A program made the translations under genes and the position numbers. Under the pieces are notes generated by a model. The model searched no databases. It was not told where the DNA came from and saw only the letters and a list, made by a program, of their open reading frames with translations. Below, one piece after another: positions 25,712 to 33,121 of a stretch of DNA of 64,000 nucleotides. Source of the stretch: Corynebacterium falsenii (GTDB taxonomy: Bacteria; Actinomycetota; Actinomycetes; Mycobacteriales; Mycobacteriaceae); assembly GCA_001054945.1 (NCBI GenBank), contig JVKJ01000001.1, positions 124,001-188,000 of the forward strand, written 5' to 3'. Position 1 is the stretch's first letter. Every line of letters starts with the position of its first letter.

Positions 25712-26031
25712 CGGGGAAGCAGCGAACCGGGGATGAGGTGGCTCAGGCTCGCTGGGTCTTCCCACACGGGGTAGACATCGACGAACCCGACGTGCTGGAG
25801 TTGCACCCACTGGCCGTCGGGGCGCTGCTGCCAGCATTCGCCAACGGTGTTGCGGTACATGGTGCATGTTTCTTGTGGGCCGAATGGGGAGATGGCCGCA
25901 TTCATCGGGCGGGTTTCCATCGGCGTGTTTGGGAAGTTGGGAGAAATGGTGAGAGCGGACGCGGAGGGTGCAAGGCCGAGTACAGCTGCTGCTGCGATGG
26001 CTGTGGTGGCGAGTGTGCGGGAGGGGCGCAT
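25708..26031 (-). CDS. Secreted small protein, candidate lysogenic-conversion gene
   Basis: 107 aa, minus strand, from ATG 26031 behind AAGGAA; the frame is open upstream but has no start signal there. Residues 1-27 are a classical Sec signal (MRPSR, then [21 protein letters not shown]) with cleavage after ASA. The mature ~80 residues carry two Cys (56, 66) that could form a disulfide. It is transcribed against the late operon and interlocks with the fibre gene's stop (TTAA). No family recognised. Confidence 0.72.
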   Translation of the reverse strand: MRPSRTLATTAIAAAAVLGLAPSASALTISPNFPNTPMETRPMNAAISPFGPQETCTMYRNTVGECWQQRPDGQWVQLQHVGFVDVYPVWEDPASLSHLIPGSLLPR

Positions 26032-26190
26032 GATGGTTTCCTTGATGGTTGGGGTTTCTTTGGTTCCATTGTGACAAACCGCAACGCGAGTGACGCGTGT
26101 TACACACTTGTGTCGACAACCACCCCCACATCGGCGGATAGCCATAGCGTCCAGCCTTAAGACATCCTCACATGTGACGAAAGGACGGGA

Positions 26191-27456
26191 ATGTCTAAGA
26201 AAATCCATACTTCCGCTGGTAACGGCGGTGCTTTGGGCGGGCACCCCACACGCAAATTCCAAGTCGGAGGCACTGACCTCGGGTTCCTCTTCGAGGGCGG
26301 AAAAGGCCTATGGGTCGGCGGCGTATTCGGTGACACGTTCGGCGGAGACAACCCCGGGTCGGAGAACTGGCGGTCTCCTGTGATGGGTCGCACCTCGAAC
26401 CGCGACTTCCTCGAGCGGGGTATCCAGTGGGACAACTTCGCTGGCGCCGCCAACACCGGTGGGAACGCAAAGCAAATCTTCCCGTATAACCACAACGGCA
26501 AGAACAACGCCCGCGTCAACTCCGGTAACTTCGACTCGTTCACGATCATCCCGAACGACATCATCCAGGTACCGGACGGACGCTATTTCGGCATGGGCTT
26601 TCGCGTGCAGCGCTGGTCCGAGCTGGACACCAGCAAGCAAGCGATGTGCTACACCGCGTCGAACGCCTGGTTCTGGTCGGACGAGCCCCACGCTGACTCT
26701 TGGCAGGTCGGGCGCTACCGAGACAACCTCGGACGCTTGTACGAATGGGAGAACTCGGGCCGGAATCAGTACTTCCAGAACGCCACGTTCCTCCAAGTCC
26801 CGGGCGAGGAAGACACGCTCTACGTCTTCGGCTCTCGCGAGGGCCGTAAAGTTGGTCGCGGACCAGAGGAGGACGGCGTGTTCCTCCGGAGGGCGAAAAT
26901 CAAGGATGCCTTCACTGAGGAAGGCTGGGAATACTGGGGCTGGACAGGTAGCAAGTGGGAATGGGGCCGCAACGTGTGGCCCACCCCGATCTTGAAGCCG
27001 ATCACCCCGGGGTCCTGGATTGGTGAGATCAATGCCCAGCACATTGGTGGGAAGGTCGTGCTCACCTACGCTGACTCGATTGTCGGTTCTGTCGCTCTGA
27101 CCGCTGACCGGCCCGACTCGATCTGGTCTGACCCGGTCGTTCTCGTCAGCAGGTTGCAGGAACCGTTCGGGTATGCACCGTCTGTGCACCCGTGGTCACC
27201 GTCGCTGACGGATGCGTACATCCACAATTCCAGTTGGAAGCAGATCCCGAACCCGTTCAAGGGTGGGGCAATGGAGACTATCGATTACTGTGCCTACGGG
27301 TACCGGGGCAGCCTGGTCGCAGCACCGACACCGCAACAGGCTGCGTTGACAATGGATTCTGAGGTGCTCGCACCGGATACCAGTCAGATGACGGAGCAGC
27401 AGCGCTGCACTTATGTGGAGACGATTCACGAGGCGACGAAGGAAGCGAACTCCTAA
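26191..27456 (+). CDS. DUF4185 protein, probable phage endo-D-arabinanase (GH183-like)
   Basis: 421 aa from ATG 26191, after AAAGGACGGG. The DUF4185 signature is clear near the N-terminus: VGGTDLGFLFEGGKG (26-40) and VGGVFGDTFGGDN (42-54), followed by repeated β-blades (IIPNDIIQVPDGRYFGMGFR, FGSREGRKVGRG, ILKPITPGSWIGEINAQ). DUF4185 enzymes have been described as endo-D-arabinanases acting on arabinogalactan (family GH183). D29 and D48 are candidate catalytic acids (inference). No signal peptide: either a virion component or released with the endolysin, which follows 58 bases later. Confidence 0.78.
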   Translation: MSKKIHTSAGNGGALGGHPTRKFQVGGTDLGFLFEGGKGLWVGGVFGDTFGGDNPGSENWRSPVMGRTSNRDFLERGIQWDNFAGAANTGGNAKQIFPYNHNGKNNARVNSGNFDSFTIIPNDIIQVPDGRYFGMGFRVQRWSELDTSKQAMCYTASNAWFWSDEPHADSWQVGRYRDNLGRLYEWENSGRNQYFQNATFLQVPGEEDTLYVFGSREGRKVGRGPEEDGVFLRRAKIKDAFTEEGWEYWGWTGSKWEWGRNVWPTPILKPITPGSWIGEINAQHIGGKVVLTYADSIVGSVALTADRPDSIWSDPVVLVSRLQEPFGYAPSVHPWSPSLTDAYIHNSSWKQIPNPFKGGAMETIDYCAYGYRGSLVAAPTPQQAALTMDSEVLAPDTSQMTEQQRCTYVETIHEATKEANS

Positions 27457-27514
27457 ACGCGTTTGCAGTGTCGCGTATCGCCCCTGGCCAAATGGCTGGG
27501 GGCATCCTCAAGAC

Positions 27515-28339
27515 ATGAGCTACTTCGACGTGGACTGGTCAGACCGCTTCAGCTTCGGTGACCCCCGCCCTACCAGCGGAATTAGCCGTATCGTCATCCA
27601 CACCACAGAGAATCCCGCTGGTGCCCCAGCGGAGAACGTGGCGAACTACCAACTCACCAGCGAGACCGGTTCGTACCACGTACTCGTGGATACGTCAGGT
27701 AAGCGCCTCCGCGAAAATACCGATGACTGGGTGACCTGGTCGACGGGCAATAACGAGGGCAACTACCAGGGCGTGAACCTGTCATTCGTCTTCTACTCCT
27801 CCTATACCCGTCAGCAGTGGCTCGATCAGGAACGAATGCTTCGGGCCGGGGCTGCTGTTTGCGCATACTGGGCAAAAACCCACAACATCCCGGTGGAAAA
27901 GACTGACGGCACGAGGCGGGGGTTCTGCGGACACGGGGACCTGCGCAAATTCGGAGGAACAGATCACACTGACCCCGGACCTGGCTTCCCCTGGGACGTA
28001 TTCCTGCGCTACGTCAACGAGGCGATGGGCGGGGCACCAGCCTCCCCACCGGCACCGGCTGGGCCAGCGCCAGTGACCCAGGAAGTCCGGGACGCAGCGT
28101 TGAATGACGCGAAGCTTGCGGCGATTGAAGCCCGCGACCGGGCTCGGGGCCAGGACGCGCCGATCACCAGCCTCATCAATCCGGCTGTGCGGTTCAATCC
28201 ACGGGATTTGCAGGCCGTGATTGACATGACCGGCTGGCAGAATGCCGTCCTCCTCCGGGCCATCGCGGCGAAGCTCGGCATGAACCCAGACCAGATCATC
28301 AACGACGCTGTGAAGGCAGACCAGGAGAAGAAACGATGA
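27515..28339 (+). CDS. Endolysin, N-acetylmuramoyl-L-alanine amidase (LysA)
   Basis: 274 aa from ATG 27515. Residues 1-175 are an Amidase_2/PGRP domain: IVIHTTENP with zinc ligand H29, SYHVLVD, NYQGVNLSFVF, FCGHGDL (H140) and GGTDHTDPGPGFPW (H151, D153). A Pro/Ala linker (185-200) leads to a helical C-terminal region (LQAVIDMTGWQNAVLLRAIAAKLG), possibly for wall binding or oligomerisation. It cleaves the sugar-peptide amide bond at lysis. ATGA overlap with the holin gene. Confidence 0.88.
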   Translation: MSYFDVDWSDRFSFGDPRPTSGISRIVIHTTENPAGAPAENVANYQLTSETGSYHVLVDTSGKRLRENTDDWVTWSTGNNEGNYQGVNLSFVFYSSYTRQQWLDQERMLRAGAAVCAYWAKTHNIPVEKTDGTRRGFCGHGDLRKFGGTDHTDPGPGFPWDVFLRYVNEAMGGAPASPPAPAGPAPVTQEVRDAALNDAKLAAIEARDRARGQDAPITSLINPAVRFNPRDLQAVIDMTGWQNAVLLRAIAAKLGMNPDQIINDAVKADQEKKR

Positions 28340-28710
28340 CCACTACTACTCAGATCACCCCGGCAGTTGAGGAATACCTGCGTGAGCAGCCGTGGTTTAC
28401 GCGCCGGAAGGACACGATTTTGGCGGTTGCAGGTGGTGTTCTGCAGGTTGCGCAGATCGCTACGGCCTATACAACGGACGCACCTACGTGGGTGCCGATT
28501 CTTGTTGGGGCGATCATCATGGTGGCCCAGGCGGTCATCCACGCGGCTACTCCGGGTGCGGTGACGCCTTCTATGGCCCCGCGACTGGAGCAGGCGTTCG
28601 AGAACTCTCAACCTGTGGTTGACACTTCGGGTTGCGTCGCCGACGATTTCCGATATGGGGCAGAACTACCGCCATACTCTGGTCGGCACCGGCTCGACGG
28701 GGAGGAATAA
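28336..28710 (+). CDS. Holin-like membrane protein
   Basis: 124 aa, ATGA overlap with the endolysin. Two hydrophobic helices (TILAVAGGVLQVAQIATAY and WVPILVGAIIMVAQAVIHAA) are joined by a short loop; the C-terminus is polar. Position after the amidase supports a holin role; the family is not otherwise diagnostic. Confidence 0.72.
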   Translation: MTTTTQITPAVEEYLREQPWFTRRKDTILAVAGGVLQVAQIATAYTTDAPTWVPILVGAIIMVAQAVIHAATPGAVTPSMAPRLEQAFENSQPVVDTSGCVADDFRYGAELPPYSGRHRLDGEE

Positions 28711-29124
28711 ATGAACCTGACCGTCCTATCCCGCCGTATCCGGTCCGACTGGGCGGGGTTACTTATCGTGCTGACTGCCGTTGCCCTGAAAGGCTGGGCA
28801 TATTTGCCGTTCGTCGCGGCTGGTTCTGATGTTCCTGCCGTGGAGCGGTGGATTCCCACCTCTATCGCAGCAGGACTGTGGTTGGCCGTCGCAGCATTCG
28901 GCATTGTGTCCGTCACCCTGCGTAGGTGGGGAGCACAATTCGTTGGCTGCGGGGCAGCACTCCACGCCCTATGGGCAGTGATGTATTTTTCCGCATGGCT
29001 CGCCGGGCAAAGCAGCCGAGGCTGGGTGACCGCTATCCTCTACGCCGCGTTCGTGGCCGCGATCATGTGGGGATTCTCGCGCCGTCCGGTACAGGAGATA
29101 GAGCTGCGGGAGGTGCGCGGGTGA
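28711..29124 (+). CDS. Four-span membrane protein of the lysis cassette
   Basis: 137 aa, starts directly after the holin stop. Four membrane helices are predicted (LLIVLTAVALKGWAYLPF, SIAAGLWLAVAAFGIVSV, FVGCGAALHALWAVMYFSAW, TAILYAAFVAAIMWGF). Such proteins lie next to holins in many actinophages and may modulate lysis. Function not proven. Confidence 0.6.
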   Translation: MNLTVLSRRIRSDWAGLLIVLTAVALKGWAYLPFVAAGSDVPAVERWIPTSIAAGLWLAVAAFGIVSVTLRRWGAQFVGCGAALHALWAVMYFSAWLAGQSSRGWVTAILYAAFVAAIMWGFSRRPVQEIELREVRG

Positions 29125-29468
29125 ATTGGGACGCAGTATGGGTGCCGCTAGGCACAGTCCTGACAGGCGCCATCGGCGTGGCCTCCACACGAGTGGTATC
29201 GAAATCCGAGGAACGCTCTAAAGCCAGGGACTCCGAAGGGCCGCGCTGGGAAGCATTCCTGGACGAGGTGAAGGAGCACACGGAGGGGCTGCTGGCGGAG
29301 CGTGACCGACGTATCGATCTACTCAGCGCCTCAGTAGAGCGACTTCAAGAGGAAGTGCACAACGTGTCCAGAAAGTACCGGGCAGCACTCGAGCACATTG
29401 GTGGATGGCGGAGAATGTTCCCCGATAGTGGCCCTGTCGTACCAGAGGCCATTAAGGATGACCTGTAG
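29121..29468 (+). CDS. Membrane-anchored coiled-coil protein (DUF2746-like)
   Basis: 115 aa from GTG 29121 (GTGA overlap; GGGAGGTG upstream); longer open frame upstream is ignored for lack of a start signal. One N-terminal membrane helix (AVWVPLGTVLTGAIGVAST), then a long charged coiled coil (RDRRIDLLSASVERLQEEVHNVSRKYRAALEHI). Resembles DUF2746 proteins at the end of actinophage lysis cassettes, possibly a second holin or spanin-like factor. Last phage gene before the attachment side. Confidence 0.62.
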   Translation: MNWDAVWVPLGTVLTGAIGVASTRVVSKSEERSKARDSEGPRWEAFLDEVKEHTEGLLAERDRRIDLLSASVERLQEEVHNVSRKYRAALEHIGGWRRMFPDSGPVVPEAIKDDL

Positions 29469-29480
29469 TAGCTTCAACCC

Positions 29481-29555
29481 TGTGCCAGTGTTCCCCCTTA
29501 GCGCTGGCACAAGCCCCCGTAGACAAAGCCCCCCCCGCACCATGTCTACGGGGGC
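29481..29555 (+). terminator. Tandem terminator hairpins ending the prophage late operon
   Basis: First hairpin: TGTGCCAG (29481-29488) with CTGGCACA (29504-29511). Second: GCCCCCGTAGAC (29513-29524) with GTCTACGGGGGC (29544-29555), a perfect 12-bp stem. Two strong stems in a row would isolate the host DNA from late transcription. Confidence 0.8.
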
Positions 29556-29596
29556 GCTCTATGTCACCACCGGTCCACCGTGGACGCGGACACGAC

Positions 29597-29639
29597 CGCA
29601 CGACATTCGCACGACATAAGACCTGATTTACCCTGATTT
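29597..29639. repeat. Two pairs of phased short direct repeats near the attachment side
   Basis: CGCACGACAT occurs at 29597-29606 and 29608-29617; CCTGATTT at 29622-29629 and 29632-29639. Spacing of 10-11 bases puts each pair on one helix face, about 100 bases from the tRNA. This is how integrase arm-type or excisionase sites usually look; assignment is inference. Confidence 0.5.
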
Positions 29640-29671
29640 CAGCTGACATTAGCGGGGGTAATCCTGAACGA

Positions 29672-29715
29672 CAAAAACCCCGACCACCAGCATTATTGCT
29701 GTTCAGAATCGGGGG
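29672..29715 (-). terminator. Terminator of tRNA-Arg (minus strand)
   Basis: Read on the minus strand: CCCCGA and TCGGGG enclose an inner CAGCA/TGCTG stem and are followed by TTTTTGT. It lies 9 bases after the tRNA 3' end. Confidence 0.75.
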
Positions 29716-29723
29716 TGCAAATG

Positions 29724-29760
29724 TGCCCCCGGCAGGAATCGAACCCGCGACACATGGGGT
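29724..29760. other. Probable right attachment site (attR or attL) in tRNA-Arg 3' half
   Basis: Phage genes stop on the 3' side of the tRNA while host genes begin on its 5' side. Tyrosine integrases commonly use the 3' half of a tRNA as core. The second copy would be at the far left end, outside the window, so the exact core cannot be delimited. Confidence 0.55.
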
Positions 29761-29797
29761 AGAAACCCACTGCTCTAATCCGCTGAGCTACGGAGGC
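29724..29797 (-). tRNA. tRNA-Arg (anticodon UCU)
   Basis: 74 bases on the minus strand fold as a cloverleaf: acceptor GCCTCCG/CGGGGGC, anticodon stem GTGGG/CCCAT with loop TTTCTAC (anticodon TCT), T-arm GCGGGTTCGATTCCTGC, discriminator A. CCA is not encoded. Its 3' end faces the prophage, so the gene is the likely integration site. Confidence 0.95.
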
Positions 29798-29887
29798 TCG
29801 CCAGCAGAGCCCGCCCTGCTGAACGCTCATTAGACTAACCCATTCGCGATCGTGGTTTCACACGCCCTGGGTAGTAGGGTCATTTTC

Positions 29888-32155
29888 ATGGCTTCATCCA
29901 GCGATCGTCCGCGCCGGTCAGACGCTGCGGACACGTCTCAACAAAAGGTTGACGCCCCGGCGGGGGAGGGTTCCACCGTGGCGTCCTCAACTAAGGGAAC
30001 CTCCCCGCGCAACATCGCAGAACACAACGTTCCTGGGCGCGCCTCCTCCGCGCGCATGGGTGCGCCCCTCGGAATCTACGCGGCTGCTGCGGTAGTCGCA
30101 GGTGTGATGGGTGCCCTGATTGGGTACGCCTTCCTGGGGGAATCGCTCGCTGCACTTGGGATTCCAGACGCCGGGCCGTTGACGTCCGCCGGTCTTCCCT
30201 TCATCCGGTCGGCTGGCACGGTGGTGGCCTGCCTGGGGATCGGGTCTTTCCTGATGTCTGCCTTCGGCGCCCCCGCTGGCCGTGACGGATACCTGCAATT
30301 CGATGGGTTCCGGGCATCGAGGACTGGCTCCTGGTCGATGTTCATCTGGGCTCTCCTGGCGCTTTTGATGATCCCCCTATACATGTCGGACGTGTCCGGC
30401 TCGCCGGTCTCCCAGACTTTTAAGCCGGAATATTGGGGGATGGCGCTCAGCCAGCTGTCCACCGCCCGCGCCTGGCTGTGGGTAGCGATCTTCGCCGGGT
30501 TCACCTGGATCGTTTCGCTATTGACCAATCGGTGGATCTGGCAGCCAATCTTCCTCGCCTTGAGCATCCTGACACTCGTGCCGCTGGGCCTGGAGGGGCA
30601 CTCGGCCTCCGGCGGTAACCACGACTTCGGCGTGAACTCCCTGCTATGGCACATGATCTTCGCCGCCTTGTGGATTGGCGGGTTAATGGCGTTGTTGGCT
30701 CACGCGCGGCGCCGAGGGCCACACATGAGCTTGATCCTGTCCCGCTATTCCGCGCTGGCCCTGTTCTCCATTTTGGCTGTGGCGCTGTCCGGGGTGATTA
30801 ACGCGGCCATCCGCATCAGGTTCTCGGAATGGCTCACGACCGACTACGGGCAGATCATCACCTTGAAGGCACTGCTGACGGTGGCCCTGGCGATCATCGG
30901 GTGGATGCACCGGTCCAGGATCATTCCGCAGATTAAGAGCGCGGAGGACGCTGACGGTCGACTTTCTCAGTCCCAGCGCGCGCCGTTCATTCGACTGGCG
31001 ATCGTGGAAATCCTGATCATGGCGGCCACCGTCGGTGTGGCGATCTCCCTGTCGCGCATCCCGCCCCCGCTGCCTGGAGAGATCCACATCACGAACCAGG
31101 ATGTCCTCCTGGGGTACACCTTGAACGACCCGCCGTCGATCAAGGCCTATTTCACCCACTTCCGCTTCGACATTGTTTTCGGCACTGGCGCGATCCTCCT
31201 GGAGGCGGGGTACCTCTGGGCATGGCGCGTGCTCCGCAAGCGCGGCGACCAGTGGCCCATCAGCCGTTTGATCTGGTGGACTGCGGGAAATGCCTTCCTG
31301 ATGCTCGTGACCTGCACCGGCTTAGGGATGTATGCGATGGCATTGTTCGCCCCTCACATGCTCCAACACATGATGTTGACCATGCTCATCCCCGTGTGCT
31401 GGGCATTGGGCGGGCCCATGACAATCCTGTTGCGCGCCCTGCCCGCAGCAGGCCGCAACGGTATTGCAGGCCCGCGCGAATGGCTGGTGGTGTTCATCAA
31501 CAACCCGTTCTCGCGCTTCCTCACGCACCCAATTGTGGCGGGCGTGCAATTCGTCGTGGGCTTCTACTGGCTGTATCTGTCCAACCTGTTCGACGTCATC
31601 GGGTCGGAGCACGCGGGCCACTTGTTCATGATCATTCACTTCCTGATCTCGGGCTACATCTTCTATTGGGTGATCATCGGTGTGGATGCTGCGCCTCGAA
31701 ACGTCTCGCCGTTTACCAAGATGCTGACACTGATGGCCGTCGTTGTCTTCCACGCATGGTTCGGCATCGCGATGATGCAGATGTCCACCCCACTGAATGA
31801 GGAGTTCTACCGCTCGCTGGATTTCCCGTTCCCCATCGACTTCATGGAGCAACAGCACACCGGGGGCGGCATCGCGTGGGGGTTGGGTGAAATCCCACTC
31901 ATCCTGGTCACTCTTGCCCACGGTGTGCAGTGGTTGCGTACCGATCGCCGCGAAGCTGCGCGCCACGACCGGAAGGAGGCGCGCACTGGCGATGAAGAGC
32001 TTGAGGCATACAACGCGATGCTCGCGGGCCTCGCACGCGGAGAGAAGTCCCAGGAGGAGCAGGACTATTACTCCGGGAACTACCAGGCCAATGATGTCCA
32101 AGGGGCCCTGCACACGGAGCGCTACAAGCGGGAGCACCGACCGCGCCGGGACTAG
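29888..32155 (+). CDS. ctaG: CopD-CtaG fusion: copper-resistance / cytochrome c oxidase assembly membrane protein
   Basis: 755 aa from ATG 29888; TAGGGT (29875-29880) would place the transcript start near the ATG (leaderless), with GTG 29852 as a longer alternative. Residues 1-60 are polar. Then about 8 membrane helices form a CopD-like half (GHSASGGNHDFGVNSLLWHMIFAALWIGG, histidines for copper), and a CtaG-like half follows (APHMLQHMMLTMLIPVCWALGGP, HLFMIIHFLISGYIFYW, FHAWFGIAMM). It likely moves copper across the membrane for cytochrome oxidase. The C-terminus is soluble and basic. Confidence 0.85.
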   Translation: MASSSDRPRRSDAADTSQQKVDAPAGEGSTVASSTKGTSPRNIAEHNVPGRASSARMGAPLGIYAAAAVVAGVMGALIGYAFLGESLAALGIPDAGPLTSAGLPFIRSAGTVVACLGIGSFLMSAFGAPAGRDGYLQFDGFRASRTGSWSMFIWALLALLMIPLYMSDVSGSPVSQTFKPEYWGMALSQLSTARAWLWVAIFAGFTWIVSLLTNRWIWQPIFLALSILTLVPLGLEGHSASGGNHDFGVNSLLWHMIFAALWIGGLMALLAHARRRGPHMSLILSRYSALALFSILAVALSGVINAAIRIRFSEWLTTDYGQIITLKALLTVALAIIGWMHRSRIIPQIKSAEDADGRLSQSQRAPFIRLAIVEILIMAATVGVAISLSRIPPPLPGEIHITNQDVLLGYTLNDPPSIKAYFTHFRFDIVFGTGAILLEAGYLWAWRVLRKRGDQWPISRLIWWTAGNAFLMLVTCTGLGMYAMALFAPHMLQHMMLTMLIPVCWALGGPMTILLRALPAAGRNGIAGPREWLVVFINNPFSRFLTHPIVAGVQFVVGFYWLYLSNLFDVIGSEHAGHLFMIIHFLISGYIFYWVIIGVDAAPRNVSPFTKMLTLMAVVVFHAWFGIAMMQMSTPLNEEFYRSLDFPFPIDFMEQQHTGGGIAWGLGEIPLILVTLAHGVQWLRTDRREAARHDRKEARTGDEELEAYNAMLAGLARGEKSQEEQDYYSGNYQANDVQGALHTERYKREHRPRRD

Positions 32156-32229
32156 TGCCCAGGGGTCCTAGCCGCGCCAAGCTGGGGGGAGCCGCGCCAA
32201 GCTGGGTCCCGGGGCACCACCGCCTTTTT
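32155..32229 (+). terminator. Terminator with an internal 17-base direct repeat
   Basis: GTGCCC (32155-32160) pairs with GGGCAC (32212-32217) and T5 follows at 32225-32229. The loop contains AGCCGCGCCAAGCTGGG twice (32170-32186 and 32190-32206, period 20). The stem overlaps the stop of the copD/ctaG gene. Confidence 0.55.
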
Positions 32230-32404
32230 GGGACGCCACTGTCAAGCCCACTGCTGCCTGCCTGTGAATTACTTTCCTGCCGGGCGGTACTTATACACAG
32301 GCTGGCGTCCACCTCTCACTTCACCGTCCTTTCACCTGGAACACTTCCCGGTAGCGGGCCCACCGACCCGCAGAAACATCGAGGTAGAGACAAGGGAGAG
32401 GGCA

Positions 32405-32986
32405 ATGAGCGCGAATCTCGCGACTATTCATGTGACGGGAAACGTGGTGGATACCCCCGTGAAAAACCAGCGGAATCCGGAGCTTGTGACGTTTCGGGTG
32501 GCATCCAACCACAGCTATCGGAAGGATAGCGGCGAGTGGGTCAACGGGGACCCCATGTTTGTGACTGTGCAATGCTGGGGACGTTTGGGGAAGAACGTGC
32601 TGGTTACGCTGGCCAAAGGGATGCCCGTGATCGTGGTTGGACGGTTGTACCAAGCGTTCTGGGAAGGAACGGACGAGCAGGGTAATGACAAGAAGTTCTC
32701 GGCACTGCGCATCAAGGCGATGCACGTGGGGCCGAACCTGCTGTGGTCAACCGCGGATGTTCAGGCCGGGGTTGGTGCGAAGAAGCTGAACCACAGTGGA
32801 TCCGCCGCGCCACAGGAGGTCGCTTCGGCGGGGACTGAGCCGTCTTCGCTGGCGGTAGATGCGAGCCCGGGCAGCTCATCGACTGGGGAGGATTTGGGTG
32901 CGACTTTCGTGCCATCGGCGGGGGAAGAAGATGCCTGGGTAGGTGACGGGGAGAAGGGAGCCTTGGTCGGAGCAAAGGCCAGTTAG
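32405..32986 (+). CDS. Single-stranded DNA-binding protein paralogue
   Basis: 193 aa from ATG 32405, after GGGAGAG; the frame is open upstream. Residues 1-110 form an OB fold (ATIHVTGNVVDTPVKNQRNPELVTFRVASN, NGDPMFVTVQCWGRLGKNV, MPVIVVGRLYQAFWEG). The C-terminus is long, acidic and lacks the usual DDDIPF-type tip, so it may not recruit the same partners as the replicative SSB. It lies alone upstream of ettA, a position seen in corynebacteria. Confidence 0.85.
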   Translation: MSANLATIHVTGNVVDTPVKNQRNPELVTFRVASNHSYRKDSGEWVNGDPMFVTVQCWGRLGKNVLVTLAKGMPVIVVGRLYQAFWEGTDEQGNDKKFSALRIKAMHVGPNLLWSTADVQAGVGAKKLNHSGSAAPQEVASAGTEPSSLAVDASPGSSSTGEDLGATFVPSAGEEDAWVGDGEKGALVGAKAS

Positions 32987-33121
32987 GCTTCGAAAACGGG
33001 GGTTCGGACGAGCCCACGGGGAACCTGGCCTCGATGCGAATGGGAGTGGGGGAGCACGTACACTGGGGGAACATCACTGTTTGTACGGCGTCAACTGCTG
33101 AAAGGCTTAACAAGGTTCACC

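Larger units (their letters stand above)
1..29723. mobile_element. Prophage (partial), lambdoid-organised siphovirus
   Basis: Seen: a continuous run of phage genes in lambda-like order (SSB and replication genes, terminase, portal, capsid, tail chaperones with frameshift, tape measure, fibres, endolysin, holin) that stops about 250 bases before a minus-strand tRNA-Arg. The 3' end of the tRNA faces the phage, the usual geometry for tyrosine-integrase insertion. Integrase, repressor and the left attachment site are not in the window, so the element continues to the left. All late structural genes look intact, so a functional prophage is possible (inference). Confidence 0.93.
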
